Of a stretch of DNA of 64,000 nucleotides, positions 1 through 8,114 are shown piece by piece. The translations under genes and the position numbers were made by a program. A model generated the notes under the pieces. The model was not told the origin of the DNA. It searched no databases and was given only the letters and a program-made list of their open reading frames with translations. Numbering within the stretch: the first letter of the stretch is position 1; every line of letters starts with the position of its first letter. Source of the DNA: Psychrilyobacter atlanticus DSM 19335 (GTDB taxonomy: Bacteria > Fusobacteriota > Fusobacteriia > Fusobacteriales > Fusobacteriaceae); NCBI RefSeq assembly GCF_000426625.1, contig NZ_KE384547.1, positions 2,161,159 through 2,225,158 on the forward strand, written 5' to 3'.

Positions 1-1079
1 ACTATTTCATTTTGTTCCAGCCTTTTTCTTATCTCCTCATCGGAATATGGGTTAGTTTTATCCTCTGCATCCACTATCCTTTGGATCTCAACAGACAACC
101 TCTGGGATGAACACCCCTTTCCTGCCTCTCCTACAAAAAAATCATTTAACCTATACTGTTTGTAGTTATATTCCAATATCTTATCCTTACATGCTCTGCT
201 TATGGTCGATATATGTAGCTCCAGTTCCTCAGCAATATCCGATAACTTTAAAGGAACCATATATCCCCCCTTAAAAAAGTCCATCTGTCTCTTTAAAATT
301 ATTTTACCTATATTTAAAAGTGTCTTCCTTCTTTCTTTCAAAGCTGTATTAATTAGATCTATCTCCTTTAATTTTTTTTTAGATAAAAACTGAGATAGTT
401 CACCACCGTCAAATTGATATTCATATCTTTTGTCTAAAGTTAAAATAAGTTCATTGGATATTATTATATCTGAACTTTGAATCATAGCTTTTTTGGCCGT
501 GAAATCTCTCCTGGGATGAGATATAAAACTTCTCACAGGAGCTATAAGATCCTTTAAATCATTCATTGAGATATCTAATTTTATAGCTGCGCGATCCAAC
601 CTCATATTCAAAATATCACCCCATATCTTAGGAGGTATCTTTTTCAATTCCTCATAATCCCTGCTCTGGATAATAATGGCTTCCTTTAAGTTTCTAGATC
701 CTATCCCTGCCGGCTCCAGGGTCTCTAATATTTCCTTTACTTCTTTAACCTTAAAGGCTGTAGTTTTAAATTTCTTTACAACTGAATTCAGTGAAATATT
801 TAAATAGCCTTTGTCATCTAAGCTTTCTATAAAATATCTGCAGATCTCCTCTTCTAGCTTTCCTATTTTTAAAAATCTGAGTTGTTCCCATAAAAATTCC
901 TCTAACGATTCCCCTTTTTTCTCATAGACCTCATCTGTTAATTCCGTTGTAGGTATAAAATTTTCATTCTTAAATTCCCATAAAAAACTATTCAGTTCAT
1001 CTGTATTCATCTCTAAAAATTTTAATTTTCTCATGTTTTTTTGGGATAACATCTGTTTTGTCCCTAATAAAATATCCAT
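1..1079 (-). CDS. rpoN: RNA polymerase sigma-54 factor, C-terminus beyond window
   Basis: Reading the minus strand from ATG at 1079 gives about 359 codons with no stop before the window edge, so the C-terminal end is missing. The N-terminus has the hydrophobic, Gln-containing region I of sigma-54. The core-binding part contains LEPAGIGSRNL, and the helix-turn-helix shows LSDIAEELELHISTISRA, close to the family pattern LxDVAxxLxLHESTVSRA. The start of the next motif, NPYSDEEI, is present. The RpoN box would lie outside the window. A ribosome-binding site AGAAGAGG lies seven bases upstream of the chosen ATG. Sigma-54 directs transcription from -24/-12 promoters with an AAA+ activator. Family assignment is secure; the target genes cannot be told from here. 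Confidence 0.93.
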   Translation of the reverse strand, partial: MDILLGTKQMLSQKNMRKLKFLEMNTDELNSFLWEFKNENFIPTTELTDEVYEKKGESLEEFLWEQLRFLKIGKLEEEICRYFIESLDDKGYLNISLNSVVKKFKTTAFKVKEVKEILETLEPAGIGSRNLKEAIIIQSRDYEELKKIPPKIWGDILNMRLDRAAIKLDISMNDLKDLIAPVRSFISHPRRDFTAKKAMIQSSDIIISNELILTLDKRYEYQFDGGELSQFLSKKKLKEIDLINTALKERRKTLLNIGKIILKRQMDFFKGGYMVPLKLSDIAEELELHISTISRACKDKILEYNYKQYRLNDFFVGEAGKGCSSQRLSVEIQRIVDAEDKTNPYSDEEIRKRLEQNEI

Positions 1080-1279
1080 TATAACCTCTTCTACCCCCAT
1101 ATGCTTTGTACTAAATATGTTAGCATTAAAAAATTTAATTTACAAATCACATAAAAAAGTTGATTAAGATAAATTAATTTGAATAAAATAAAACGACATG
1201 GTAGTATAAAATAAGCACATTAATAACGAAAAAGTTAATTTGTGTGTTGAATTTTTAAGTTTATGGAGGAAATTTAATC

Positions 1280-1918
1280 ATGAAAAAATTCTTTTTATTC
1301 GTATTAATAGTCTTATCAACTATATCATTTGCTGAATCTGATTTTTATATAAATACAAAAATTGGTGGAGATATAACATCTGGATATGAAAGAACTTATG
1401 ATGATAATGGAAAAACTCTCTTAAATAATAAAACAACAGGATTTGGTGGAGAAGTAGCAGTAGAAGGGTATAAAGTTTTAAATGAAAATATAGATTTAGG
1501 TGTAGGTGTAGCTTATCAAATTCACGCTCCTAGAAAACATTTTGACTACACAAGTAACGTAGATGTCTCAGGTGTACAATATAGGTCTGTACCAGTATAT
1601 GTAACTGGTAGATATAATTTTCTTTTAAATTCAAAAATAGATCCGTATTTAAAGACCAATTTAGGGTATTCATTCAATTTTGATTCTTCTGATTTAGAAG
1701 CAAAAAATACAACCAATGGCGAGACAGAAAAAAACGCAACAGATGTAGATAGCGGTTTATACTGGGGAATAGGTGCCGGGATGGAATATAAAAATTACAC
1801 GATGGAATTAATGTATGCAGTCAATAAGTGTAAAGCTTCAGCTAAGGGCAGTGATTCAAAAAAAAGAGCTGACTATGACAGAATTTCCCTTTCAGTCGGT
1901 TATAGATTTAATTTTTAA
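1280..1918 (+). CDS. Outer-membrane beta-barrel protein (OmpA/Opa-like barrel)
   Basis: The 212-residue product starts with a signal peptide (MKKFFLFVLIVLSTISFA, cut likely after Ala18). It continues with alternating beta-strand segments typical of an eight-stranded barrel and ends in LSVGYRFNF, the C-terminal Phe signature of Bam-assembled proteins. It should sit in the outer membrane; surface loops around residues 30-45 and 130-145 are hydrophilic. The start is supported by TGGAGGA eleven bases upstream. A hairpin terminator follows immediately, so the gene is monocistronic. I cannot assign a substrate or adhesin role. The presence of such a barrel supports a diderm host. Confidence 0.8.
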   Translation: MKKFFLFVLIVLSTISFAESDFYINTKIGGDITSGYERTYDDNGKTLLNNKTTGFGGEVAVEGYKVLNENIDLGVGVAYQIHAPRKHFDYTSNVDVSGVQYRSVPVYVTGRYNFLLNSKIDPYLKTNLGYSFNFDSSDLEAKNTTNGETEKNATDVDSGLYWGIGAGMEYKNYTMELMYAVNKCKASAKGSDSKKRADYDRISLSVGYRFNF

Positions 1919-1948
1919 AAAGCAGCAAATGTTGCTTTTTTATTTTTT
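1917..1948 (+). terminator. Rho-independent terminator after barrel gene
   Basis: A hairpin with arms AAAAAGCAGCA and TGTTGCTTTTT overlaps the stop codon region and runs into a T-rich tract. Confidence 0.75.
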
Positions 1949-2148
1949 TTGATTTTTAAGCTAAAAGAAATAGAACGCAGATGTTATCACATACACGGAA
2001 AGATCTTTAATGATCGCAGGATTTTAAAAATTTTGGTTAAACCTAAGAAAAAACAACCTCTTAATGTTCTCTCTAGGCTTTTCTTCGTGAGCTTCGTATA
2101 AAAGCAGGTATCCCTAATAATCTCCTTCAAATTTGAGGGAAGTAGAAG

Positions 2149-2177
2149 TTGTAAAAAATATGTATATATAGTATAAT
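2149..2177 (+). promoter_or_regulatory. Sigma-70 type promoter of smpB
   Basis: TTGTAA (2149-2154) and TATAAT (2172-2177) are separated by exactly 17 bases, and the smpB start lies 25 bases further on. The preceding 200 bases (1950-2148) hold no gene that I can support. Confidence 0.75.
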
Positions 2178-2201
2178 ACCCTAGTAGAATGAGGTGATAT
2201 T

Positions 2202-2648
2202 ATGGCATTGGCTAAAAACAAAAAAGCGTTTCATGAATATTTTATAGAAGATAGACTTGAAGCTGGAATAGAATTAATTGGTAGTGAGGTAAAATCTATA
2301 AAGGCTGGTCAGGTAAGTATAAAGGAAGCCTTTGTCAGAATAATAAATGGAGAGATCTTCATTATGGGTATGAGTGTAGTTCCTTGGAACTTTGGGAGCG
2401 TATATAATCCTGAGGAGAAAAGGGTAAGAAAACTTCTTATTCATAGAAAAGAGATTGCAAAACTTCATGAAAAAGTATCTCAAAAAGGATACGCTATAGT
2501 ACCTATCTCAGTATACCAAAAAGCTGGAAGAATCAAGATAGAGATAGCTTTAGGTAAGGGTAAAACAAACTACGATAAAAGAGATACCCTAGCAAAAAAA
2601 GATGCCAAAAGGCAGATTGACAGAGCTCTTAAAGATACATATAGATAA
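2202..2648 (+). CDS. smpB: SsrA-binding protein SmpB
   Basis: The 148-residue product binds tmRNA and brings it to stalled ribosomes. The family signature GSEVKSIKAG is near residue 28, and the basic C-terminal tail (KKDAKRQIDRALK) that mimics the anticodon arm is complete. The length is normal for the family. The start follows GAGGTGAT at good spacing. The ssrA gene starts 34 bases after the stop, so the two partners of trans-translation are encoded side by side. Confidence 0.97.
   Translation: MALAKNKKAFHEYFIEDRLEAGIELIGSEVKSIKAGQVSIKEAFVRIINGEIFIMGMSVVPWNFGSVYNPEEKRVRKLLIHRKEIAKLHEKVSQKGYAIVPISVYQKAGRIKIEIALGKGKTNYDKRDTLAKKDAKRQIDRALKDTYR
2617..2645 (+). promoter_or_regulatory. Candidate promoter of ssrA inside the smpB 3' end
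   Basis: TTGACA (2617-2622), a 17-base spacer and TATAGA (2640-2645) lie in the last codons of smpB, placing a start just upstream of tmRNA. Inferred from consensus match only. Confidence 0.55.
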
Positions 2649-2682
2649 AATATATGACTTTAATATAAAGGTTCGACATTAC

Positions 2683-3030
2683 GGGAGTGCACTGGTTTCG
2701 ACAGGGGCATCAGGTTATAGGAAGCAGGTCAGGTTGATCGCTGTGAGAGGTCAAACCATTTTTTTAAATGGAAATGAAAATTACGCAATAGCTGCCTAAT
2801 AGTGCAGCGTGTTCTACCTTCCTAAGGCCTGTGCAGGCTGGTAGAATATAATTAACATCAGGCTTACCAAGGGTTTCGTCATTAAACCTGCGGGACATCT
2901 TTAATTGACTGGTATAGACTAGTTCTGTTTGTGAGACGAGTTTATACGAGACTAATTCACGAAATAAACTTGTAGAAACCTATAATACTGGTGTTCTTGG
3001 ACACGGGTTCAATTCCCGTCACTTCCACCA
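2683..3030 (+). ncRNA. ssrA: Transfer-messenger RNA (one-piece tmRNA)
   Basis: The 5' end GGGAGTGCACTGGTTTCGACAG and the 3' end with GGTTCAATTCCCGTC and encoded CCA form the tRNA-like domain. The acceptor arms GGGAGTG and CACTTCC pair with one G-U. The reading frame for the degradation tag begins at AAT 2767 and encodes NGNENYAIAA followed by TAA at 2797. The tag ends in the hydrophobic AA expected for ClpXP and related proteases. It is a standard one-piece (not permuted) tmRNA of about 348 nucleotides. The 65-codon open frame covering this region is not a protein gene. Confidence 0.97.
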
Positions 3031-3082
3031 AAAATAATTTTTCTTATAACTTTTCTAGAGAGTTGTAGGAGTTTTAAATAGA

Positions 3083-3120
3083 GAAAGGAGTTAGGCATAT
3101 TGCTTAACTCCTTTCTTATA
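3083..3120 (+). terminator. Terminator of ssrA, GGAGTTAGGC-type hairpin
   Basis: Arms GAAAGGAGTTA and TAACTCCTTTC form an 11-bp stem. The same GGAGTYAG-type sequence recurs in several other terminators of this window. It could also serve the convergent GNAT gene. Confidence 0.75.
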
Positions 3121-3168
3121 TACTTCTTTTTGAACTGTGTATGCATAACATCCAAGGTCTATAATCAC

Positions 3169-3786
3169 TTATCTAATTACCATAGCATAGGCATAGCCAT
3201 TATATTTAAGTTCAGGTTTATCAAACAAAACACTGTGAGTTCTATTTATTTGGCTAAAACCATAGTGATCATAAAATCCATAGTTGCACCCTTCATCAGT
3301 CATAAGGATAATCCTTCTAATATTTTCTTTTTTGCAATAACCTATATATCTGTTCATCATTTTTTTTCCTAAACCTAATCCCCTTGCATCTTCACTAACA
3401 AAGAATAGTTTGATTTCATTATCATAGTTGATACTATCAGACATTATTTCATTAAAATCTCTAGCCATTTTTAACATAACTTTGACTGCATTGATTCTTT
3501 TTCCAAATTTACCAATTATTAAATTGAAAATAAATTCTATCCCTGCTCCAATATGTTTACTTTTTTCAGTCTTTCCTGCTAACAAAAAACCTAATAATTT
3601 ACCATTTTTATCTACAACCATGTCACAGTAATCACTATCGATATAACTTAATTTAAATAGGATACTATAAATTATACTTCTATCTTTTAATCCCTTTAAA
3701 TGCTTGTCCATGCTCCAGGTTTCCCCCATCATTTTAGCCGCTTCTTTTAGATACAACTTTTTATATTTTACAAATTTATAGTTCAT
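3169..3786 (-). CDS. GNAT-family N-acetyltransferase
   Basis: The 205-residue product carries the GNAT acetyl-CoA motif A as VSEDARGLGLGKKMMNRY near residue 130 and a C-terminal beta-strand GFYDHYGF typical of motif B. It would transfer an acetyl group from acetyl-CoA to an unknown amine. The ribosome-binding site is AGAGGAGGAG before ATG. It is divergent from a MerR-type regulator. Its promoter has the 19-base spacer of MerR-controlled promoters, so it is probably the regulator's target, perhaps in drug or polyamine detoxification. The substrate cannot be predicted. Confidence 0.85.
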   Translation of the reverse strand: MNYKFVKYKKLYLKEAAKMMGETWSMDKHLKGLKDRSIIYSILFKLSYIDSDYCDMVVDKNGKLLGFLLAGKTEKSKHIGAGIEFIFNLIIGKFGKRINAVKVMLKMARDFNEIMSDSINYDNEIKLFFVSEDARGLGLGKKMMNRYIGYCKKENIRRIILMTDEGCNYGFYDHYGFSQINRTHSVLFDKPELKYNGYAYAMVIR

Positions 3787-3838
3787 ATTTCTCCTCCTCT
3801 ATTAAAATCATTTGACAACGAAAGTGTTGTTAATTATA

Positions 3839-3869
3839 ATTCTAAAGTATAGTGTAACCGTATAGTCAA
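3839..3869 (-). promoter_or_regulatory. MerR-type promoter with 19-bp spacer driving the GNAT gene
   Basis: On the minus strand TTGACT (3869-3864) and TAGAAT (3844-3839) are 19 bases apart, longer than the usual 17. That spacing is characteristic of MerR-family activated promoters. The spacer holds two CTATAC units that could be the regulator's half-sites. Confidence 0.65.
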
Positions 3870-3912
3870 GGAGTTTATTAATTTTATTTACTATAAGATT
3901 AAGGAGGAAGTC

Positions 3913-4740
3913 ATGAATATCATATGTAAAGCCCATTTAACCACAGGGCAGTTTTGTGAAATAGTTAAAACTACCAAGCACACACTTTTTTATTATGACA
4001 AGATAGGGTTATTTTCACCTTATACAGTAAATGACAAAGGGTATAGATTTTATGCAGAACATCAAATTGATTTATTTAATATCATTACTTTACTTAAGGA
4101 TACTGGTCTTTCACTAATTGAGATAAAGGATTATTTAGATAATAGAAATCCTAAAAAAACCCTCGAATTATTAAATAAAATAGATAATGATATTGATTTA
4201 AGGATGAAAAAATTAAAGAGTATTCAAAAATTTGTAAAGTCTAAAAAAAGGAATTTATCAAATTCCATAAATATAAATTTAGACCAAATTAAAATCATGA
4301 GTTGTCCAAAAAAACAACTATTTATATCAAAAAAAATACCTTTAAATACTCCTCTAGCAGAGGATTCAATTATCTTTCAAAATCTTATGGCAACTTTAAA
4401 TGAATCAGATGGAGCGTATTTATCAATTGGCGGAATAACCAATATCAATAGATTCAACCAAAATATTTCGTCACCTTTTTCATACTACTATTTAGATTTA
4501 AAATATTATCAAAACAATGTAGATTTACATGATAAACCAGCTGGAAACTATGTTATCTTCTATCATAAAGGAATGACAAATTTTGATTTGACATATAAAA
4601 GGGTAACAGCTTTTGTAGAAAAAGCAAGATTTAAAGTTGAAGATGTAATTTATGTAGATTTTATAATCGATGATTTTGAAGTTTTTAATACTAATGATTA
4701 TATTACACAGTTGTCAATTAGAGTTGAACCATTAAAGTAG
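3913..4740 (+). CDS. MerR-family regulator with GyrI-like effector domain
   Basis: The 275-residue product starts with a MerR helix-turn-helix (TTGQFCEIVKTTKHTLFYYD, then GLFSPYTVNDKGYRFY) in residues 10-45. A coiled-coil dimerisation helix (about residues 80-115) follows, then a C-terminal region (residues 130-275) with the layout of BmrR/GyrI-type small-molecule binding domains. Such proteins untwist promoters with 19-base spacers. Exactly such a promoter lies between this gene and the divergent acetyltransferase. The start follows AAGGAGGAAGTC. The effector is unknown. Confidence 0.88.
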   Translation: MNIICKAHLTTGQFCEIVKTTKHTLFYYDKIGLFSPYTVNDKGYRFYAEHQIDLFNIITLLKDTGLSLIEIKDYLDNRNPKKTLELLNKIDNDIDLRMKKLKSIQKFVKSKKRNLSNSININLDQIKIMSCPKKQLFISKKIPLNTPLAEDSIIFQNLMATLNESDGAYLSIGGITNINRFNQNISSPFSYYYLDLKYYQNNVDLHDKPAGNYVIFYHKGMTNFDLTYKRVTAFVEKARFKVEDVIYVDFIIDDFEVFNTNDYITQLSIRVEPLK

Positions 4741-4784
4741 ATGATTAATGAGTAATAAATGGTTTAGGAATTTGAAATAGAAAA

Positions 4785-4818
4785 AGAGGAGGATAACCCT
4801 TTTGGGTTATCCTCCTCT
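4785..4818. terminator. Bidirectional terminator, 15-bp perfect stem
   Basis: AGAGGAGGATAACCC and its exact complement flank a TTTT loop between two convergent genes. Confidence 0.8.
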
Positions 4819-4831
4819 TCTCAATTCTAAT

Positions 4832-5206
4832 CTATTTTCTTTCCTCTCCCTGCCTTTTAAGTTCCTTATCCATTTTTCTGAAATTTGTTTGAAGAGAGTT
4901 TAATCTTAGCTCTATGGAGTTTAATATCCAGAACTGAAAGTGGTTAACCTTCTGCTGTTCATGGATCATCCATGCTATCTTTATGGAGACCAGTAGAACT
5001 CCCAACTCTATCGAAAGATTGAATGGGATATAGTGTAAAACTCCCCCTGCAAAGAATGAAAGAACAACAAGCATAAGAAAAAGTCCGTTAAATATCTTAT
5101 GGTTTCTGCTACTATGAGTAGCTCCTATACTTCCTATAAGTTTTTTTATTTTTTCCTGTTCTTTTTTATAGTTTTCCATTTCGTGTTTTAAAAACTTGTC
5201 ATCCAT
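4832..5206 (-). CDS. Small membrane protein, function unknown
   Basis: I take ATG at 5206 as the start because GGGGGAAG precedes it at normal spacing; an in-frame codon at 5266 has no such site. The resulting 124-residue protein has a charged N-terminal helix (residues 1-30), two hydrophobic segments (about 37-56 and 64-80) and a basic, Gln-rich C-terminal helix. It is probably an inner-membrane hairpin with both ends in the cytoplasm. I do not recognise the family. It stands alone between terminators. Confidence 0.6.
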   Translation of the reverse strand: MDDKFLKHEMENYKKEQEKIKKLIGSIGATHSSRNHKIFNGLFLMLVVLSFFAGGVLHYIPFNLSIELGVLLVSIKIAWMIHEQQKVNHFQFWILNSIELRLNSLQTNFRKMDKELKRQGEERK

Positions 5207-5423
5207 ATTCTTCCCCCTTTTATCTATATTGTAAAAAAATACTTTACCCTTAAACTCTTTAGCCACCTAGATATCTGACTGGGTACCACATTAAATTAAA
5301 TTCCCAATTCTTCTAATCTTTTCTTTAAAAATCATGTTAAAACTATTTTAACCTTTTTTTCTAATTTTTTCAAAATTTTAACCTTTTTTACACTTTTTAA
5401 TAGCTATGAGGAGTTTTAAACAG

Positions 5424-5458
5424 AAAAAGGAATCAGGCAATTATCTGACTCCTTTTTT
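5424..5458. terminator. Hairpin terminator, GGARTCAGGCA type
   Basis: Arms AAAAAGGAATCAG and CTGACTCCTTTTT surround a GCAATTAT loop. The sequence between the small membrane protein gene and the next GNAT gene (5207-5528) holds no other feature that I see. Confidence 0.65.
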
Positions 5459-5528
5459 ATATACTTCTTTGACTTCTTTTTTTTAGAGGGTATAATCAAT
5501 ATTGAAATGAATGATTATAGGGGGAAAA

Positions 5529-6056
5529 ATGGAATATAGAGAATTAAAAGTTAATGATATACATATATCTTTATTTAATAATTTTGAACGTAGACAAGTA
5601 GTCACTAAGCGTTTGGAGCAAGTAGACGATGAATGGAATGAAATAGATTTTAACTTTGTGGATGATTGGGAAGAAGGCGAATATAGTTTTTTAATAAAAC
5701 ATTTACAGAATACAGATAAAACAGGAGGGTTGGTTGTAGGTGTATTTTTTGATAATCAACTAAAAGGTTTTGCTTCTGCAGAATCTAAATTATTCGGAAG
5801 TAAGAAAGAATATATTGAGTTGTCTCATATATATACATCTAATGATATACGTGGTCACGGTATTGGCAAAGTGTTATTTGGATATGTTGCATCCTGGGCT
5901 AAGGAACAAGGGGCTAAAAAATTATATATATCTTCTCATTCAGCAGTTGAAACACAAGCATTTTATAAAAAATTAGGTTGTGTTGATGCAATAGAAATAG
6001 ATAAAAAACATGTTGAAGATGAGCCCTATGATCGTCAATTAGAATTTGTACTATAA
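5529..6056 (+). CDS. GNAT-family N-acetyltransferase
   Basis: The 175-residue protein is read from ATG 5529, which has AGGGGG eight bases upstream; an in-frame ATG at 5511 lacks a site. The acetyl-CoA binding loop is IRGHGIGKVLFGYVASWAKE around residue 110. The C-terminal strand FYKKLGCVDA matches the end of a GNAT fold. Substrate unknown. It appears monocistronic and is followed by a 500-base gene-free stretch. Confidence 0.85.
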   Translation: MEYRELKVNDIHISLFNNFERRQVVTKRLEQVDDEWNEIDFNFVDDWEEGEYSFLIKHLQNTDKTGGLVVGVFFDNQLKGFASAESKLFGSKKEYIELSHIYTSNDIRGHGIGKVLFGYVASWAKEQGAKKLYISSHSAVETQAFYKKLGCVDAIEIDKKHVEDEPYDRQLEFVL

Positions 6057-6521
6057 TTAGTAAAAAAAATATAGAAATACTAACTCTTATTTTGACTTCT
6101 AAGAACCAAATTTAATCTACACAGATTACTTAGTTTTAAGTAAAGTTTATAGTCGTCTAGGTTTTGTTTTAATTCTTTTTCTAGATGTTATTCTACTTCT
6201 CAGAAGTTTTCCTACTTAGTCGTACAACAGAATAAGTTCCGCAGTGAAACGAGGACTGTAGCTGTAAAAAGACGAAGATGACCTCTGACTTACTCCTATA
6301 ACATGATTTAGAAAAAGTGAGCTTTTCTTTGGTTCGTTTCCTTTGCTCACTCACATTTAAAATTAGATTTAGTTACATCTAATTTTAATAATCGTGAATC
6401 TGAAATGAACCCGTATTAAAGAGGGACTCTTTAGAACCTCTAACCTTTGCCACCAATCTGCACCAATCATCATAAAATAAATCAATAGATGAAATTAGTA
6501 TTCCTACCTCTCTAAAGTTTT
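6057..6521. other. Gene-free 465-bp region with two hairpins
   Basis: No open frame here looks coding on either strand. Two notable inverted repeats are present. AGTGAGC at 6316 pairs with GCTCACT at 6345, and AAAATTAGAT at 6359 pairs with ATCTAATTTT at 6377. The part 6215-6300 is richer in GC than its surroundings. It may be a decayed gene, an unrecognised RNA or spacer. Confidence 0.4.
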
Positions 6522-6556
6522 AAAAAAAGAGTTAGGCAATTGCCTAACTCCTTTTT
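6522..6556. terminator. Bidirectional terminator after ABC transporter genes
   Basis: GAGTTAGGCAATTGCCTAACTC is a perfect palindrome at 6529-6550, flanked by A and T runs on both strands. Confidence 0.8.
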
Positions 6557-6566
6557 ACAACCTATA

Positions 6567-8114
6567 CTATTTAATAAGTCCCTCTTTCTTTAAAAATGCT
6601 TTAGCAATTATTCTCAAGTCGCCATCAGATTCTGCAGCTTTTAAATTAAGTTCTTGCATCTTTTCATTACTTATCTTACCAGCAAGAAGCTTTATAGCAT
6701 CCATAGACTTAGGAAATTTTGTCTTGAAAGTTTCCTTCATTATAGGAGCCACATTATATGGAGGGAAGAAGCTTTTATCATCTTCAATTATTTTTAATCC
6801 TTGCTTTTTTATCCTACCATCGGTACCAAATCCAACAGCTATCTCTGTTTTATTATTAGCAACAGCATTTAGGATAAGCCCTGGTTCCATCCCCTTGGAG
6901 TCCTTGAATGAGATATCATATTCAAGCATAATTCCAGGAAGACCATCTTTTCTATCCAAAAATTCATATGGACCAGCTAGGTTAAAAGTATCTTTATATT
7001 TTTTTAAATCAGATATCTTTTTAATACCATATTTATCTAAAAAACTAGGTTTTGAAACTAAAACATAAGTATTGTTAAATTTAAGTGGTTCCAACATCTC
7101 TACTTCATAGAGGTCTTTCAAACCCTTAGCCACTATATCATATGTAGTTTTACTGTCAAATATCTCACTCTTATTTAATATAGCCAAATAAGCTGTTCCT
7201 GTATACTCAGGATAGAGATCTATTTCATGATTATTCAGAGCTTGGAATGCTATCTGTGTACTACCAAATTCTAATACCTTGGTGTTATAATCTGTATACT
7301 CCTCTATTAACAGAGAATATATCTGACCTAATACTCTCTGTTCTGTATAGTTTTTATGACCTATAATTATCGTATTTTTCTCCTGTTTCCAGTTATTATA
7401 TTGTTTCAAACCAGAAAACATCAGAGGAAGAATAAATAAAGATATTCCAAAACCAATTATCACCTTTTTAAATTTATGCACTATATCTATATTATGTGAA
7501 CTCTGAAGAGGTTTTAATGCTCTCTCTATCAGTCCCAGGATATAGTTAACAAAGATAGCTAAAATAGCCGATGGAATAGCTCCTTTTAATATCAGGGTAT
7601 TATTACCACTTGATATACCTCTAAAAATAAAACTTCCTAGACCTCCTGCTCCAATTAAAGCAGCTATTGTAGCTGTACCAATACAAGTAACACTGGATAT
7701 TTTTATTCCACCCATGATGGTTGGAACAGACAGGGGTAATTCTACCTTAAATAACATCTCCGTCTTACTCATTCCCATTCCTTTAGCAGCTTCTAATAGA
7801 TTTTCATCTATCTCACTTATCCCTATATATGTATTAGTTATGATAGGTAGAAGACAGTATAAAAATAATACTGCTATAGATGGAACTAATCCTATTCCAA
7901 GTAAAGGTATGATAAGTCCAAAAAGTGCCAGACTAGGTACAGTTTGAAATACACTGGCAACCCCTAATATAGGTTTTGCTAGAGATTGTTTTTTTGATAT
8001 TAATATTCCTAAGGGTACTCCTAATAATATTGATGCTCCTATAGCCAAAGAAGTAATCTCAAGATGTTCCCATAAAGCCACTATTATGTCTGAATATTGA
8101 TTAAGAAAGTTCAT
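6567..8114 (-). CDS. ABC transporter permease fused to substrate-binding protein (OpuF/EgtU type)
   Basis: The 515-residue product has an N-terminal permease half with about six membrane segments (residues 20-235). The EAA-like loop EAAKGMGMSKTEMLFKVELP is near residue 110. A C-terminal type II solute-binding domain follows (residues 245-515; IIGHKNYTEQRVLGQIYSL, and HEIDLYPEYTGTA). This fused architecture occurs in importers of quaternary amines (OpuF-like) and of ergothioneine (EgtUBC). The binding-pocket residues are not enough for me to choose. The ATPase gene upstream overlaps it by 14 bases. The two genes share a terminator. Confidence 0.88.
   Translation of the reverse strand: MNFLNQYSDIIVALWEHLEITSLAIGASILLGVPLGILISKKQSLAKPILGVASVFQTVPSLALFGLIIPLLGIGLVPSIAVLFLYCLLPIITNTYIGISEIDENLLEAAKGMGMSKTEMLFKVELPLSVPTIMGGIKISSVTCIGTATIAALIGAGGLGSFIFRGISSGNNTLILKGAIPSAILAIFVNYILGLIERALKPLQSSHNIDIVHKFKKVIIGFGISLFILPLMFSGLKQYNNWKQEKNTIIIGHKNYTEQRVLGQIYSLLIEEYTDYNTKVLEFGSTQIAFQALNNHEIDLYPEYTGTAYLAILNKSEIFDSKTTYDIVAKGLKDLYEVEMLEPLKFNNTYVLVSKPSFLDKYGIKKISDLKKYKDTFNLAGPYEFLDRKDGLPGIMLEYDISFKDSKGMEPGLILNAVANNKTEIAVGFGTDGRIKKQGLKIIEDDKSFFPPYNVAPIMKETFKTKFPKSMDAIKLLAGKISNEKMQELNLKAAESDGDLRIIAKAFLKKEGLIK

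Noticed and set aside
2602-2799. 65-codon open frame ending in the tag sequence
   Set aside because: It overlaps the smpB end and the tmRNA; only the last ten codons are translated, as the tmRNA tag.
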